Shown here: in pieces, positions 19,132 to 27,421 of the stretch
Position numbering within the stretch: the stretch's first letter is position 1
How the letters are laid out: each line of letters starts with the position of its first letter
DNA from: Streptomyces globisporus
GTDB lineage: Bacteria > Actinomycetota > Actinomycetes > Streptomycetales > Streptomycetaceae
Assembly (NCBI GenBank): GCA_014649555.1
Contig: BMTG01000009.1
Coordinates: 62,001 to 126,000 of the forward strand
Length of the DNA: 64,000 nt
Direction: 5' to 3'
Notes under the pieces: model-generated
What the model was told of the DNA's origin: nothing
What the model saw: only the letters and a program-made list of their open reading frames with translations
Database searches by the model: none
Translations under genes and position numbers: made by a program

Positions 19132-20298
19132 ATGTCCCTGGACCACCGGCTGACCGCCGAACACGAGGAACTGCGCCGCACGGTCGAGGAGTTCGCGCAC
19201 GATGTGATCGCGCCGAAGATCGGCGACCTCTACGAGCGCCATGAATTCCCGTACGAGATCGTGCGCGAGATGGGCCGGATGGGCCTGTTCGGGCTGCCGT
19301 TCCCGGAGGAGTACGGCGGGATGGGCGGCGACTACCTGGCGCTCGGGATCGCCCTGGAGGAGCTGGCCCGGGTCGACTCCTCGGTGGCGATCACCCTGGA
19401 GGCCGGGGTCTCCCTGGGCGCGATGCCGATCCACCTGTTCGGCACGGAGGAGCAGAAGCGCCAGTGGCTGCCGAAGCTGTGCGCGGGCGAGGCGCTGGGC
19501 GCGTTCGGCCTGACCGAGCCGGACGGCGGCTCGGACGCGGGCGGCACGCGGACGACGGCGGTGCTCGACGAGGCGAGAGACGAGTGGGTGATCAACGGCT
19601 CGAAGTGCTTCATCACCAACTCCGGTACGGACATCACGGAGTTGGTGACGGTCACCGCGGTGACCGGCCGCAAGGAGGACGGCCGCCCGCTGATCTCGGC
19701 GATCATCGTCCCCTCGGGCACCCCCGGCTTCACGGTCGCGGCCCCCTACTCCAAGGTCGGCTGGAACGCCTCGGACACCCGCGAGCTGTCCTTCACGGAC
19801 GTCCGCGTCCCGGCGGCGAACCTCCTGGGCGAACAGGGCCGGGGCTACGCCCAGTTCCTCCGCATCCTGGACGAGGGCCGCATCGCGATCTCGGCCCTGG
19901 CCACGGGCCTGGCCCAGGGCTGCGTCGACGAGTCGGTGAAGTACGCGGCCGAGCGCCACGCGTTCGGCAAGCCGATCGGTGCGAACCAGGCCATTCAGTT
20001 CAAGATCGCCGACATGGAGATGCGCGCCCACATGGCCCGCATCGGCTGGCGGGACGCCGCCTCGCGCCTGGTCGCGGGCGAACCGTTCAAGAAGGAGGCG
20101 GCGATCGCGAAGCTGTACTCCTCGACGGTCGCGGTGGACAACGCCCGCGACGCCACGCAGATCCACGGCGGCTACGGCTTCATGAACGAGTACCCGGTGG
20201 CCCGCATGTGGCGCGACTCGAAGATCCTGGAGATCGGCGAGGGGACGAGCGAGGTCCAGCGGATGCTGATCGCGCGGGAGCTGGGGCTGCCGGGCTGA
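19132..20298 (+). CDS. acdH: Acyl-CoA dehydrogenase (AcdH-type, branched/short chain)
   Basis: This flavin-dependent dehydrogenase probably oxidises isovaleryl-CoA and other branched or short acyl-CoAs from amino acid breakdown. Family features are the FAD-binding LTEPDGGSDAGGTRTTA, FITNSGTDITELVTV and the C-terminal IHGGYGFMNEYPVARMWRDSK. The motif is GEGTSE, so the MCAD/SCAD-position catalytic glutamate is present; classical isovaleryl-CoA dehydrogenases have GAGTSE there. The position directly after an HMG-CoA lyase matches acdH of S. coelicolor as I recall it. ATG 19132 is used because AAGGAG at 19115-19120 serves it; the upstream in-frame GTG at 19120 has no spacing. Confidence 0.9.
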   Translation: MSLDHRLTAEHEELRRTVEEFAHDVIAPKIGDLYERHEFPYEIVREMGRMGLFGLPFPEEYGGMGGDYLALGIALEELARVDSSVAITLEAGVSLGAMPIHLFGTEEQKRQWLPKLCAGEALGAFGLTEPDGGSDAGGTRTTAVLDEARDEWVINGSKCFITNSGTDITELVTVTAVTGRKEDGRPLISAIIVPSGTPGFTVAAPYSKVGWNASDTRELSFTDVRVPAANLLGEQGRGYAQFLRILDEGRIAISALATGLAQGCVDESVKYAAERHAFGKPIGANQAIQFKIADMEMRAHMARIGWRDAASRLVAGEPFKKEAAIAKLYSSTVAVDNARDATQIHGGYGFMNEYPVARMWRDSKILEIGEGTSEVQRMLIARELGLPG

Positions 20299-20326
20299 GC
20301 CGCCGGCTGATGCGCTGACTGATGCC

Positions 20327-20364
20327 GCCCCGCCTGCTGTGGATCGCTCCACGGCGGGCGGGGC
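20327..20364. terminator. Hairpin downstream of acdH
   Basis: GCCCCGCCTGCTGTGG (20327-20342) pairs with CCACGGCGGGCGGGGC (20349-20364), 14 of 16 matched with a 6-base loop. It lies 29 bp after the acdH stop codon. Confidence 0.75.
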
Positions 20365-20390
20365 GGACGCGTGAGTGCTCCGGCGGGCCC

Positions 20391-20430
20391 GCGCGCCCCG
20401 CTTGAGCACGCGTACCCAAGCGGGGCGCGC
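20391..20430. terminator. Second strong hairpin between acdH and the DUF1707 pseudogene
   Basis: A perfect 13-bp stem, GCGCGCCCCGCTT at 20391-20403 and AAGCGGGGCGCGC at 20418-20430, probably terminates the convergent remnant gene as well as backing up the preceding hairpin. Confidence 0.75.
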
Positions 20431-20450
20431 ATCCGTTCTCGCTCAGGGAG

Positions 20451-20734
20451 CTACCGCGCCCCCGGCACCGCCACCCCGTCCTCCGTCACGTACTTCACGC
20501 CGTCGTCGTTCTTCGTGATCGTGAACGCGTCCAGGGTCTCCCCCACCTCCTTGTCCGTCGTCGACCTGTCGTCCCACTTCGCCCCGACGACCGCCTCGTA
20601 ACCGCGAGCTCGCCGTACGTCGTGGCGGCGAGCACCCGGTCGAGGCGGTCGCCCATCTCCTCGTGCGCGATGCGCTGTTCGGCGTACGCCTCCCGCACGC
20701 GCGACACGGCGCTCTCGCGGTCGCCTTCGCCCAC
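20451..20734 (-). pseudogene. Broken DUF1707-domain gene
   Basis: From GTG 20734 one frame reads DRESAVSRVREAYAEQRIAHEEMGDRLDRVLAATTYGELA (split here for description), a good DUF1707 domain, a short N-terminal module of actinobacterial membrane proteins. At about 20610 coding sense shifts to another frame, which continues YEAVVGAKWDDRSTTDKEVGE and KYVTEDGVAVPGAR to a stop at 20451. The expected PDL motif and membrane segments after TYGELA are missing, so a deletion plus frameshift is likely. The frame is also closed by a TGA just upstream of the GTG. I therefore read it as a decayed gene; a short functional protein cannot be excluded. Confidence 0.55.
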
Positions 20735-20820
20735 GCGCGTCGAGTCGCTTCACCGAGGTGAGGTCACCGCATCACCTCAGCGCCGCACCAACTGGCCGCC
20801 TATCAAGTGCACTTGGGAGA

Positions 20821-21264
20821 TCAGGAGACCGAAGCCTCCTCGCTCTGCCGGGCGTCGTAGTCGCTCCGCGCCTTCGCGATCTCCTGCTGGTGGCTCTCGG
20901 TCCAGTCGACGAGCGACCTGATCGTCGTGTGCAGGGTCGCGCCCAGCTCCGTCAGCTCGTACTCCACCCGGGGCGGGACGACCGGGTACACCGTGCGCCG
21001 CACCAGACCGTCGCGTTCGAGCTGGCGCAGGGTCACCGTCAGCATGCGCTGACTGATGCCCTCGATGAGGCGGCGCAGCTCGGAGAAGCGCAGCGTGCGG
21101 CGTTCCAGGTGGGCGATGGCGAGGAGCGACCACTTGTCCGCGACGCGGTCGAGGATCTGCCGCACCTCGCAGCCCTCGCGGACGTCCCACTGGCTGATGT
21201 CGTAGTCCGGACCGGTGCCGGTATCGGCGCAGTGACTCGGTGACTTCGAAGTGCCTTCTTCCAT
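20821..21264 (-). CDS. HxlR-family winged-helix regulator, 147 aa
   Basis: This is a MarR-like winged-helix protein of the HxlR type. The core is CEVRQILDRVADKWSLLAIAHLERRTLRFSELRRLIEGISQRMLTVTLRQLERDGLV, followed by the wing YPVVPPRVEYELTELGATL. HxlR proteins often sense electrophiles or oxidants through a cysteine near the start of the domain; one is present in REGCEV. The ATG at 21262-21264 follows the natural domain boundary. It is divergent from an MFS exporter, which it presumably controls; a nested inverted repeat lies between the two. Confidence 0.88.
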   Translation of the reverse strand: MEEGTSKSPSHCADTGTGPDYDISQWDVREGCEVRQILDRVADKWSLLAIAHLERRTLRFSELRRLIEGISQRMLTVTLRQLERDGLVRRTVYPVVPPRVEYELTELGATLHTTIRSLVDWTESHQQEIAKARSDYDARQSEEASVS

Positions 21265-21294
21265 ACCGCCCCACGGTGCCGCAAGCTTCAGGTG

Positions 21295-21328
21295 GTTACA
21301 AGAGGGAACCGACCACCGGTTCGGTAAC
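21295..21328. promoter_or_regulatory. Nested inverted repeats between HxlR and MFS genes
   Basis: GTTAC (21295-21299) and GTAAC (21324-21328) form outer arms around the inner GAACCG-N5-CGGTTC (21306-21322). Position in the divergent promoter suggests an HxlR binding site. Confidence 0.45.
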
Positions 21329-21437
21329 TCGTCTCTGTTCCGCGCTGCTTGAGGCCTCTGCACGCGAACCCCTTCCCGATGAGCCGCTGTTGCGGCTGAT
21401 CGCCATGCCCGATTCGACCGTGCACAAGGAGATCCCC

Positions 21438-22937
21438 GTGCCCTCATCACCGTCCCTGCCGAGACCGAACAGCGCCCGCATGACCGGCCGCGCCTGGGGC
21501 GTGCTGCTCGTCCTGTGCGGCGCGATCTTCCTCGAAGGCATCGATGTGGCCATGCTGAACGTGGCCCTGCCGGCGATCCGCGAGGATCTCGATCTGTCCA
21601 CCGGCACCCTCCAGTGGGTGATGAGCGCGTACGTCCTGGGCTACGGCGGCTTCATGCTGCTGGGCGGACGGGCGGCCGATCTCTTCGGCCGTCGAAGGAT
21701 GTTCGTCCTCTGGCTCGTGGTGTTCCTGCTCTTCTCCGGGCTGGGCGGACTGGCCACCGAGGGCTGGATGCTGATCGTCGCCCGCTTCGTGACGGGGATC
21801 GCCGCGGCCTTCATGACCCCGGCCGGTCTGTCGATCATCACCACCGGCTTCCCGGAGGGGCCGCAGCGCGACAAGGCCCTCCTCGTCTACGCGGGCACCG
21901 CCGCCGGGGGCTTCTCGATCGGCCTGGTCGTCGGCGGGCTGCTCTCCGCGATCGACTGGCGCTGGGTGTTCTTCGCCCCGGTCATCCTCTCGCTGGGCAT
22001 CCTGCTCGCCGCGCTCGCGCTCATCCCCGCCTCGCCCCGGCCGGACCGTACCGGGCAGGGCGTCGACCTGGCCGGAGCGGTCGCCGTCACCGCGGGCATC
22101 CTGCTCCTGGTCTTCGGCGTCGAGCGGGCCACGCACGTCCCGGCCGTCCGGACCGTCGGCACGGTCGGCGCGGCGCTGCTCCTGTTCCTCGCGTTCGTCG
22201 TCATCGAGCGCTCCGCCTCCTCGCCGCTGGTGCGGCTGGGTATCTTCCGCAGCGGGCCGCTGGTCCGGGCCAATGTGTCGGGGCTGTTGTTCGCCGCCGG
22301 GTTCTTCGGCTTCCAGTTCATCGCCGTGCTCTACCTCCAGGAGCTGCGCGGCTGGTCGTCCCTGCAGACGAGCTTCGCGCTGATCGTCATCGGCGTGGAC
22401 GCGGTGCTCTCGCCGCTCCTGACCCCGAAGCTGGTCGCCCGGTTCGGCCACGCCCGGGTCATCTTCGGTGGGCTGCTCGTCGCGTCGCTCTCGTACGCCC
22501 TGTTCCTGCCGCTCGCCGCGGACTGGACGTACGCGGCGATGTTCCCGGGGCTGCTCCTGCTGGGTGTGGCCTTCTCCCTGGTCTACGGGCCGCTGACCAT
22601 CGTGGCCACGGACGGCATCGCCGAGGAGGAGCAGGGCGTGGCCGGCGGACTGCTCTACACGTCCTTCCAGTTCGGTGCCGCGCTGGGGCTGTCCGCCGTG
22701 ACCGCCGTCAACATCGGCGCGACGGACGGGACGTCACCGGCCGCCCTCCTCGACGGGTACCGGACGGCCCTGGTGGTGCCACTGGTCGCCGCCCTGATCG
22801 CCGCCGCCGTCAGCGCGTTCGGTCTCCGTACCCGGCGGGCACAGGGGGACAGCACCCCTGTCGCGGGCCACGGGACCGAGCCGGACAGGAGCGGTGCACC
22901 GGGCGGGGTCGAGCAGCCCGCCGGGCTCGGGTCCTGA
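21438..22937 (+). CDS. MFS drug efflux transporter (DHA2, 14 TM type), 499 aa
   Basis: This is a proton-driven exporter of the DHA2 family. About 14 hydrophobic segments are visible. TM1 contains IFLEGIDVAMLNVALPAI, the loop between TM2 and TM3 is GGRAADLFGRRRMFV (motif A), and TM5 carries the motif C-like GGFSIGLVVGGLLS. The C-terminus is a hydrophilic tail rich in Gly and Pro. GTG 21438 is chosen for AAGGAG at 21426-21431 with six bases spacing; ATG 21405 in the same frame has no ribosome site. It is divergent from the HxlR regulator. Likely substrates are small toxic compounds or antibiotics, but none can be named. Confidence 0.88.
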   Translation: MPSSPSLPRPNSARMTGRAWGVLLVLCGAIFLEGIDVAMLNVALPAIREDLDLSTGTLQWVMSAYVLGYGGFMLLGGRAADLFGRRRMFVLWLVVFLLFSGLGGLATEGWMLIVARFVTGIAAAFMTPAGLSIITTGFPEGPQRDKALLVYAGTAAGGFSIGLVVGGLLSAIDWRWVFFAPVILSLGILLAALALIPASPRPDRTGQGVDLAGAVAVTAGILLLVFGVERATHVPAVRTVGTVGAALLLFLAFVVIERSASSPLVRLGIFRSGPLVRANVSGLLFAAGFFGFQFIAVLYLQELRGWSSLQTSFALIVIGVDAVLSPLLTPKLVARFGHARVIFGGLLVASLSYALFLPLAADWTYAAMFPGLLLLGVAFSLVYGPLTIVATDGIAEEEQGVAGGLLYTSFQFGAALGLSAVTAVNIGATDGTSPAALLDGYRTALVVPLVAALIAAAVSAFGLRTRRAQGDSTPVAGHGTEPDRSGAPGGVEQPAGLGS

Positions 22938-22984
22938 TCGCGCGCACGGCGGCTTTCGGGGTGTCGCACGACACCCCATCCAGG

Positions 22985-23003
22985 CAAGGGTAGGCTAACC
23001 TTC
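22985..23003. promoter_or_regulatory. Iron box (DmdR/IdeR type) upstream of the siderophore-interacting protein gene
   Basis: The core TAGGCTAACCT at 22991-23001 fits the TTAGGTTAGGCTAACCTAA consensus at 14 of 19 positions overall. It lies about 70 bp upstream of the siderophore-interacting protein start, as expected for an iron-dependent repressor site. Confidence 0.7.
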
Positions 23004-23073
23004 CTTCGGATCGCCCCCGCTGGAGCCCGGGCCCGTCCGCCCGGCGCTGCGGCCCGTCCCGGAGGAGCTCCCG

Positions 23074-23988
23074 TTGACGTCGACGACCGCCGCCGCCCCC
23101 GAAGTCGCCCCGTTCCAGCTCTTCGATCTGACCGTGGTGCGGACCAGGCGGCTCGGCCCGTCCATCCTCCGGATCACGCTCGGCGGACCGGGGTCCGAGG
23201 GTTTCCGGGGTGGCGGCCGTGACCAGAGCCTGTCCCTCCTCCTTCCCCGCCCGGGGCAGCGCGAAGCGGTGGTTCCGGCGGCCGGGGGCGGGACCTGGCA
23301 CGAGCGGTGGCGGGCGCTGCCCGAGGACGAACGGGCCGTGCTGCGCTCGTACGCCGTACGGGCCGAGCGGCCGCGGCCCGACGGCTCCACCGAGGTCGAC
23401 CTCGACTTCGTGCTGCACGGTGACGGCGGCCCCGCATCGCGCTGGGCACGGGCGGCGGCCCCCGGCGACCGGATCACGGTGGCGGGCCCCGCCGTGGCGG
23501 ACAACACGGCCGTACATTTCCGGCCGCCGGCCGACACCGACTGGGTGCTGATCCGGGCCGACGAGACCGCCCTGCCCGCCGCGGCCGCCGTCCTGGAGTG
23601 GCTGCCCGCGGGGCTGCCGGCCCGGGTCTGGCTGGAAGTCCCGTGCACCGAGGACCGGCAGGCGCTGAACACCGAGGCGAAGTCCCGGATCAGCTGGCTC
23701 GTCCGGAGCGAGGGGGCCGCCTGCGGCGTGGAGACCGTGCGTGCCGCCGCGTTGCCCGAAGGCACGCCGTACGCATGGATCGCGGGCGAGGCGTCCAGGC
23801 TGCGGGCGCTGCGCCACCACCTGGTCCGGGAGCGCGGGTTCGCCCCGGAGCGGGTGACGTCCACCACGTACTGGACGCGCGGACTGAGCGAGGAACAGGC
23901 GCGGAGGGCGGGATCGGAGGCCGTATCTGCCGGAATCAGCTCGGCAGAGCACCCCAAAGCGGAGTGGGTGGACCAAGTGGCGCGATAG
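23074..23988 (+). CDS. desF: Siderophore-interacting protein, probable ferric-siderophore reductase (DesF-like)
   Basis: This FAD-dependent reductase of the SIP family probably releases iron from ferrioxamine by reducing Fe(III). The FAD-binding barrel has LRSYAVRAERPRPDGSTEVDLDFVLHGDGGPASRWA, the usual RxYxxR-like segment and DFVLHG motif. The NAD(P)H domain holds LIRADETALPAAAAVLEWLP and AYAWIAGEASRLRALRHHL-like sequence (here YAWIAGEAS). Translation probably starts at TTG 23074, preceded by GGAGGAG; no better start lies in frame. An iron box upstream and its position before desA match desF of S. coelicolor. The symbol follows that synteny. Confidence 0.85.
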   Translation: MTSTTAAAPEVAPFQLFDLTVVRTRRLGPSILRITLGGPGSEGFRGGGRDQSLSLLLPRPGQREAVVPAAGGGTWHERWRALPEDERAVLRSYAVRAERPRPDGSTEVDLDFVLHGDGGPASRWARAAAPGDRITVAGPAVADNTAVHFRPPADTDWVLIRADETALPAAAAVLEWLPAGLPARVWLEVPCTEDRQALNTEAKSRISWLVRSEGAACGVETVRAAALPEGTPYAWIAGEASRLRALRHHLVRERGFAPERVTSTTYWTRGLSEEQARRAGSEAVSAGISSAEHPKAEWVDQVAR

Positions 23989-24048
23989 GGGCGGTAAACC
24001 GGACAACCGGTACACCCGCCCGGGGTGAGAGGAATGGATGATTCCGAG

Positions 24049-24067
24049 TTAGGTTAGGCTCGCCTTA
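24049..24067. promoter_or_regulatory. Iron box in the desA promoter
   Basis: TTAGGTTAGGCTCGCCTTA matches the DmdR1/IdeR iron-box consensus at 16 of 19 positions. It lies 79-97 bp upstream of the desA start and should make the operon iron-repressed. Confidence 0.88.
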
Positions 24068-24145
24068 CTTCGAGATCGCGCCCTCGCACCCTCTTCCTGC
24101 CCGGAGGGACGCGATGAAGTTCCCCTCACCCGGGAGGACCCCTTC

Positions 24146-25594
24146 ATGCGTTCGCACCTGCTCAACAACACGACTGCGGAGCACTATCGGAGCACCGTCT
24201 CCGCAGGCGTGGAACGGGTCGCGGCCACCCTCGCCGCCACCGAGCGCCCCTTCAGCGGGGTCGGTGTCGACGAGCTCTCCCCCGTCGTCGACGCGATCGA
24301 CCTCGACCGCCCGCTGGGCGACGCCGCCGCCGCCCTCGACGAACTCGGCGAGGTCTACCTCCGCGACGCCGTCTACTTCCACCACCCCCGCTACCTGGGT
24401 CACCTCAACTGCCCGGTCGTCATACCCGCGGTGCTCGGCGAGGCCGTGCTCTCCGCGATCAACTCCTCCCTGGACACCTGGGACCAGAGCGCGGGCGGCA
24501 CCCTCATCGAGCGCCGGCTGATCGACTGGACCACCGAGCGGATCGGGCTCGGCCCGGCCGCCGACGGCATCTTCACCAGCGGCGGCACACAGTCCAACCT
24601 CCAGGCCCTGCTGCTGGCGCGGGAGGAGGCGAAGATCCGGCCGGAGCACTTCACCCGGCTGCGGATCTTCACCTCCGAGTGCAGCCACTTCAGCGTGCAG
24701 AAGTCCGCCAAACTGCTCGGCCTCGGCCCGGACGCCGTCGTCTCCGTCCCCGTGGACCGCAACAAGCGCATGCAGACCGTGGCGCTGGCGCACGCGCTGG
24801 AGCAGTGCTTCGCCGAAGGCGCCGTCCCGATGGCCGTCGTCGCGACCGCCGGCACCACGGACTTCGGGTCCATCGACCCGCTGCCCGAGATCGCCGCGCT
24901 CTGCGAGCAGTTCGCCACCTGGTTGCACGTGGACGCCGCGTACGGCTGCGGGCTGCTCGCCTCCCGTGAGCGGCGCGGGCTGCTCGAAGGCATCGAGCAC
25001 GCCGACTCCGTGACGGTGGACTACCACAAGTCCTTTTTCCAGCCGGTGAGTTCGTCGGCCGTCCTGGTCCGTGACCGGGCGACCCTGCGGCACGCCACGT
25101 ACCACGCGGAGTATCTGAACCCGCGCCGGATGGCCGAGGAGCGGATACCCAACCAGGTCGACAAGTCCCTCCAGACGACCCGCCGGTTCGACGCGCTCAA
25201 GCTGTGGATGACGCTGCGCGTCATGGGCGCCGACGGCATCGGCGAGCTGTTCGACGAGGTCTGCGACCTGGCCTGCGAGGGCTGGAAGCTGCTCGCCGCC
25301 GACCCGCGCTTCGACGTGGTGGTCCAGCCGCAGCTCTCCACGCTCGTCTTCCGCTACATCCCGGCCGGGGTCACCTCCCCGGACGAGATCGACCGGGCCA
25401 ACCTCCACGCCCGCAAGGCGCTGTTCGCCTCCGGCGAGGCGATCGTCGCCGGCACGAAGGTGGGCGACCGCCAGTACCTGAAGTTCACCCTGCTCAACCC
25501 CGAAACGACCGAGCACGACATCGCCACCGTCCTCGACCTGATCTCCGGCCACGCCGAGCAGTACCTGGGAGACTCCCTTGACCGCGCTTCCTGA
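24146..25594 (+). CDS. desA: Lysine decarboxylase of desferrioxamine biosynthesis
   Basis: This PLP-dependent decarboxylase converts lysine to cadaverine, the first step of desferrioxamine synthesis. It is 482 residues, group II decarboxylase fold. The PLP lysine is K295 in [10 protein letters not shown]; the substrate and cofactor region includes [14 protein letters not shown] and [12 protein letters not shown]. The start [16 protein letters not shown] agrees with known DesA proteins as I recall them. ATG 24146 is preceded by GGGAGG at 24130-24135. A second ATG at 24114, with its own strong GGAGGG, opens a short overlapping frame. The gene leads a tightly coupled operon: desB starts 17 bp inside its 3' end. 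Confidence 0.96.
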   Translation: MRSHLLNNTTAEHYRSTVSAGVERVAATLAATERPFSGVGVDELSPVVDAIDLDRPLGDAAAALDELGEVYLRDAVYFHHPRYLGHLNCPVVIPAVLGEAVLSAINSSLDTWDQSAGGTLIERRLIDWTTERIGLGPAADGIFTSGGTQSNLQALLLAREEAKIRPEHFTRLRIFTSECSHFSVQKSAKLLGLGPDAVVSVPVDRNKRMQTVALAHALEQCFAEGAVPMAVVATAGTTDFGSIDPLPEIAALCEQFATWLHVDAAYGCGLLASRERRGLLEGIEHADSVTVDYHKSFFQPVSSSAVLVRDRATLRHATYHAEYLNPRRMAEERIPNQVDKSLQTTRRFDALKLWMTLRVMGADGIGELFDEVCDLACEGWKLLAADPRFDVVVQPQLSTLVFRYIPAGVTSPDEIDRANLHARKALFASGEAIVAGTKVGDRQYLKFTLLNPETTEHDIATVLDLISGHAEQYLGDSLDRAS

Positions 25595-26855
25595 CCCCCA
25601 CGACTTCATCGGGATCGGCCTCGGCCCGTTCAATCTCGGACTCGCCTGCCTCACCGAGCCGATCGACGAACTGAACGGCGCCTTCCTGGAGTCCAAGCCG
25701 GACTTCGAGTGGCACGCCGGGATGTTCCTCGAAGGGGCCCATCTCCAGACGCCGTTCATGTCGGACCTGGTCACCATGGCCGACCCGACCTCGCCGTACT
25801 CCTTCCTCAACTACCTCAAAGAGCGCGGCCGGCTCTACTCGTTCTACATCCGGGAGAACTTCTACCCGCTGCGGACCGAGTACAACGACTACTGCCGCTG
25901 GGCCGCCGGGAAACTGAGCAGCATCCGGTTCTCCGAGACCGTGGAGACGGTGACGTACGACGAGGGCACCGAGCTCTACACCGTGCGCACCGTGTCCGGC
26001 GAGGAGTTCCGCTCGCGCCACCTCGTCCTCGGTACCGGCACGCCGCCGCACATCCCCGAGGCCTGCCAGGGGCTCGGCGGGGACTTCATCCACAACTCCC
26101 GCTATCTGGACGGGAAAGCCGAGATCCAGAAGAAGAAGTCGATCACCCTGGTCGGCAGCGGGCAGAGCGCGGCGGAGATCTACTACGACCTGCTGTCCGA
26201 GATCGACACCTACGGCTACCGGCTCAACTGGGTCACGCGCTCCCCGCGGTTCTTCCCGCTGGAGTACACCAAGCTGACGCTGGAGATGACCTCCCCGGAG
26301 TACATCGACTACTTCCACGCGCTGCCCGAGGAGACCCGTTACCGGCTGGAGACCGGACAGAAGGGGCTGTTCAAGGGCATCGACGGGGAACTGATCGACG
26401 CGATCTTCGACCTGCTCTACCAGAAGAACCTGCCGGGCCCCGTGCCGACCAGACTGCTCACCAACTCCGCTCTCGTCAGCGCGCGTTACGACGAGGAGGG
26501 CGGCGCGTACAGCCTGGGGCTGCGCCAGGAGGAGCAGGGCAAGGACTACGAGCTCACCACCGAGGGCCTGATCCTCGCCACCGGCTACCGGTACGAGGCT
26601 CCCGCCTTCCTCGCCCCCCTGGCAGGGCGGCTGCGCCACGACAGCCGGGGCCGCTTCGACGTGGCCCGCAACTACAGCATCGACACCACCGGGCGCGGGG
26701 TCTTCCTCCAGAACGCCTCGGTGCACACCCACTCGATCACCTCGCCCGACCTCGGCATGGGCGCCTACCGCAACGCGTACATCATCGGCGAGCTGCTCGG
26801 CCGTGAGGTCTACCCGGTCGAGAAGTCCATCGCCTTCCAGGAGTTCGCCGTATGA
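25578..26855 (+). CDS. desB: Cadaverine N-hydroxylase (lysine/ornithine N-monooxygenase family)
   Basis: This FAD- and NADPH-dependent monooxygenase hydroxylates cadaverine to N-hydroxycadaverine. The FAD-binding motif [12 protein letters not shown] is at residues 12-23, followed by the family [25 protein letters not shown]. The NADPH motif [19 protein letters not shown] lies near residue 190, and the C-terminal ATGYRYEAP motif near 335. The start is TTG 25578 with GGGAG at 25568-25572. It overlaps desA by 17 bases and its own stop overlaps desC (ATGA). Length 425 is normal. Confidence 0.96.
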   Translation: MTALPDPHDFIGIGLGPFNLGLACLTEPIDELNGAFLESKPDFEWHAGMFLEGAHLQTPFMSDLVTMADPTSPYSFLNYLKERGRLYSFYIRENFYPLRTEYNDYCRWAAGKLSSIRFSETVETVTYDEGTELYTVRTVSGEEFRSRHLVLGTGTPPHIPEACQGLGGDFIHNSRYLDGKAEIQKKKSITLVGSGQSAAEIYYDLLSEIDTYGYRLNWVTRSPRFFPLEYTKLTLEMTSPEYIDYFHALPEETRYRLETGQKGLFKGIDGELIDAIFDLLYQKNLPGPVPTRLLTNSALVSARYDEEGGAYSLGLRQEEQGKDYELTTEGLILATGYRYEAPAFLAPLAGRLRHDSRGRFDVARNYSIDTTGRGVFLQNASVHTHSITSPDLGMGAYRNAYIIGELLGREVYPVEKSIAFQEFAV

Positions 26856-27421
26856 CCCGCCCCGGCAAACAGCAGTCCGCAGCCATCGGCACGTTCACCG
26901 TCCGGCCGCTGGACCCCGCCGTCGACGCCGAGCTGGTGCACGGCTGGGTGACCCACCCCAAGGCCGCGTTCTGGCTGATGGGCGACGCCTCACTCGCCGA
27001 CGTGGAGCGGGAGTACCGGTCCATCGCCGCCCACCCCCACCACGAGGCGTTCATCGGGCTGCACGACGGCGAACCCGCCTTCCTGATCGAGCGGTACGAC
27101 CCCACCGAGGTCGAGCTGAAGGGCCTGTACGAGGCGGAGCCCGGCGATGCCGGGATGCACTTCCTGGTCGCCCCCACCGACACCCCGGTGCACGGCTTCA
27201 CCCGGGCCGTGATCACCGCCGTGATGGCCTTCCTCTTCGCCGACCCGTCGGTGCGCCGGGTCGTCGTCGAGCCCGACGTGACCAACAGCGCCGTCCAGGC
27301 CCTCAACAAAGCCGTCGGGTTCGAGGTGCTCCGCGAGATCGCCAAACCGGAGAAGGACGCTCTGCTCAGCGCCTGCACCCGTGAGCAGTTCGAAGCAGCA
27401 ACCGGAGGTAACGACCGATGA
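26852..27421 (+). CDS. desC: N-hydroxycadaverine acyltransferase
   Basis: This GNAT-fold acyltransferase acylates N-hydroxycadaverine with succinyl- or acetyl-CoA, giving the hydroxamate building block. It belongs to the IucB/AlcB-like group: [30 protein letters not shown] at the start, [20 protein letters not shown] in the middle, and [23 protein letters not shown] at the acyl-CoA binding end. The start and stop both overlap neighbours by four bases (ATGA), which keeps stoichiometry with desB and desD. Confidence 0.94.
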   Translation: MTRPGKQQSAAIGTFTVRPLDPAVDAELVHGWVTHPKAAFWLMGDASLADVEREYRSIAAHPHHEAFIGLHDGEPAFLIERYDPTEVELKGLYEAEPGDAGMHFLVAPTDTPVHGFTRAVITAVMAFLFADPSVRRVVVEPDVTNSAVQALNKAVGFEVLREIAKPEKDALLSACTREQFEAATGGNDR

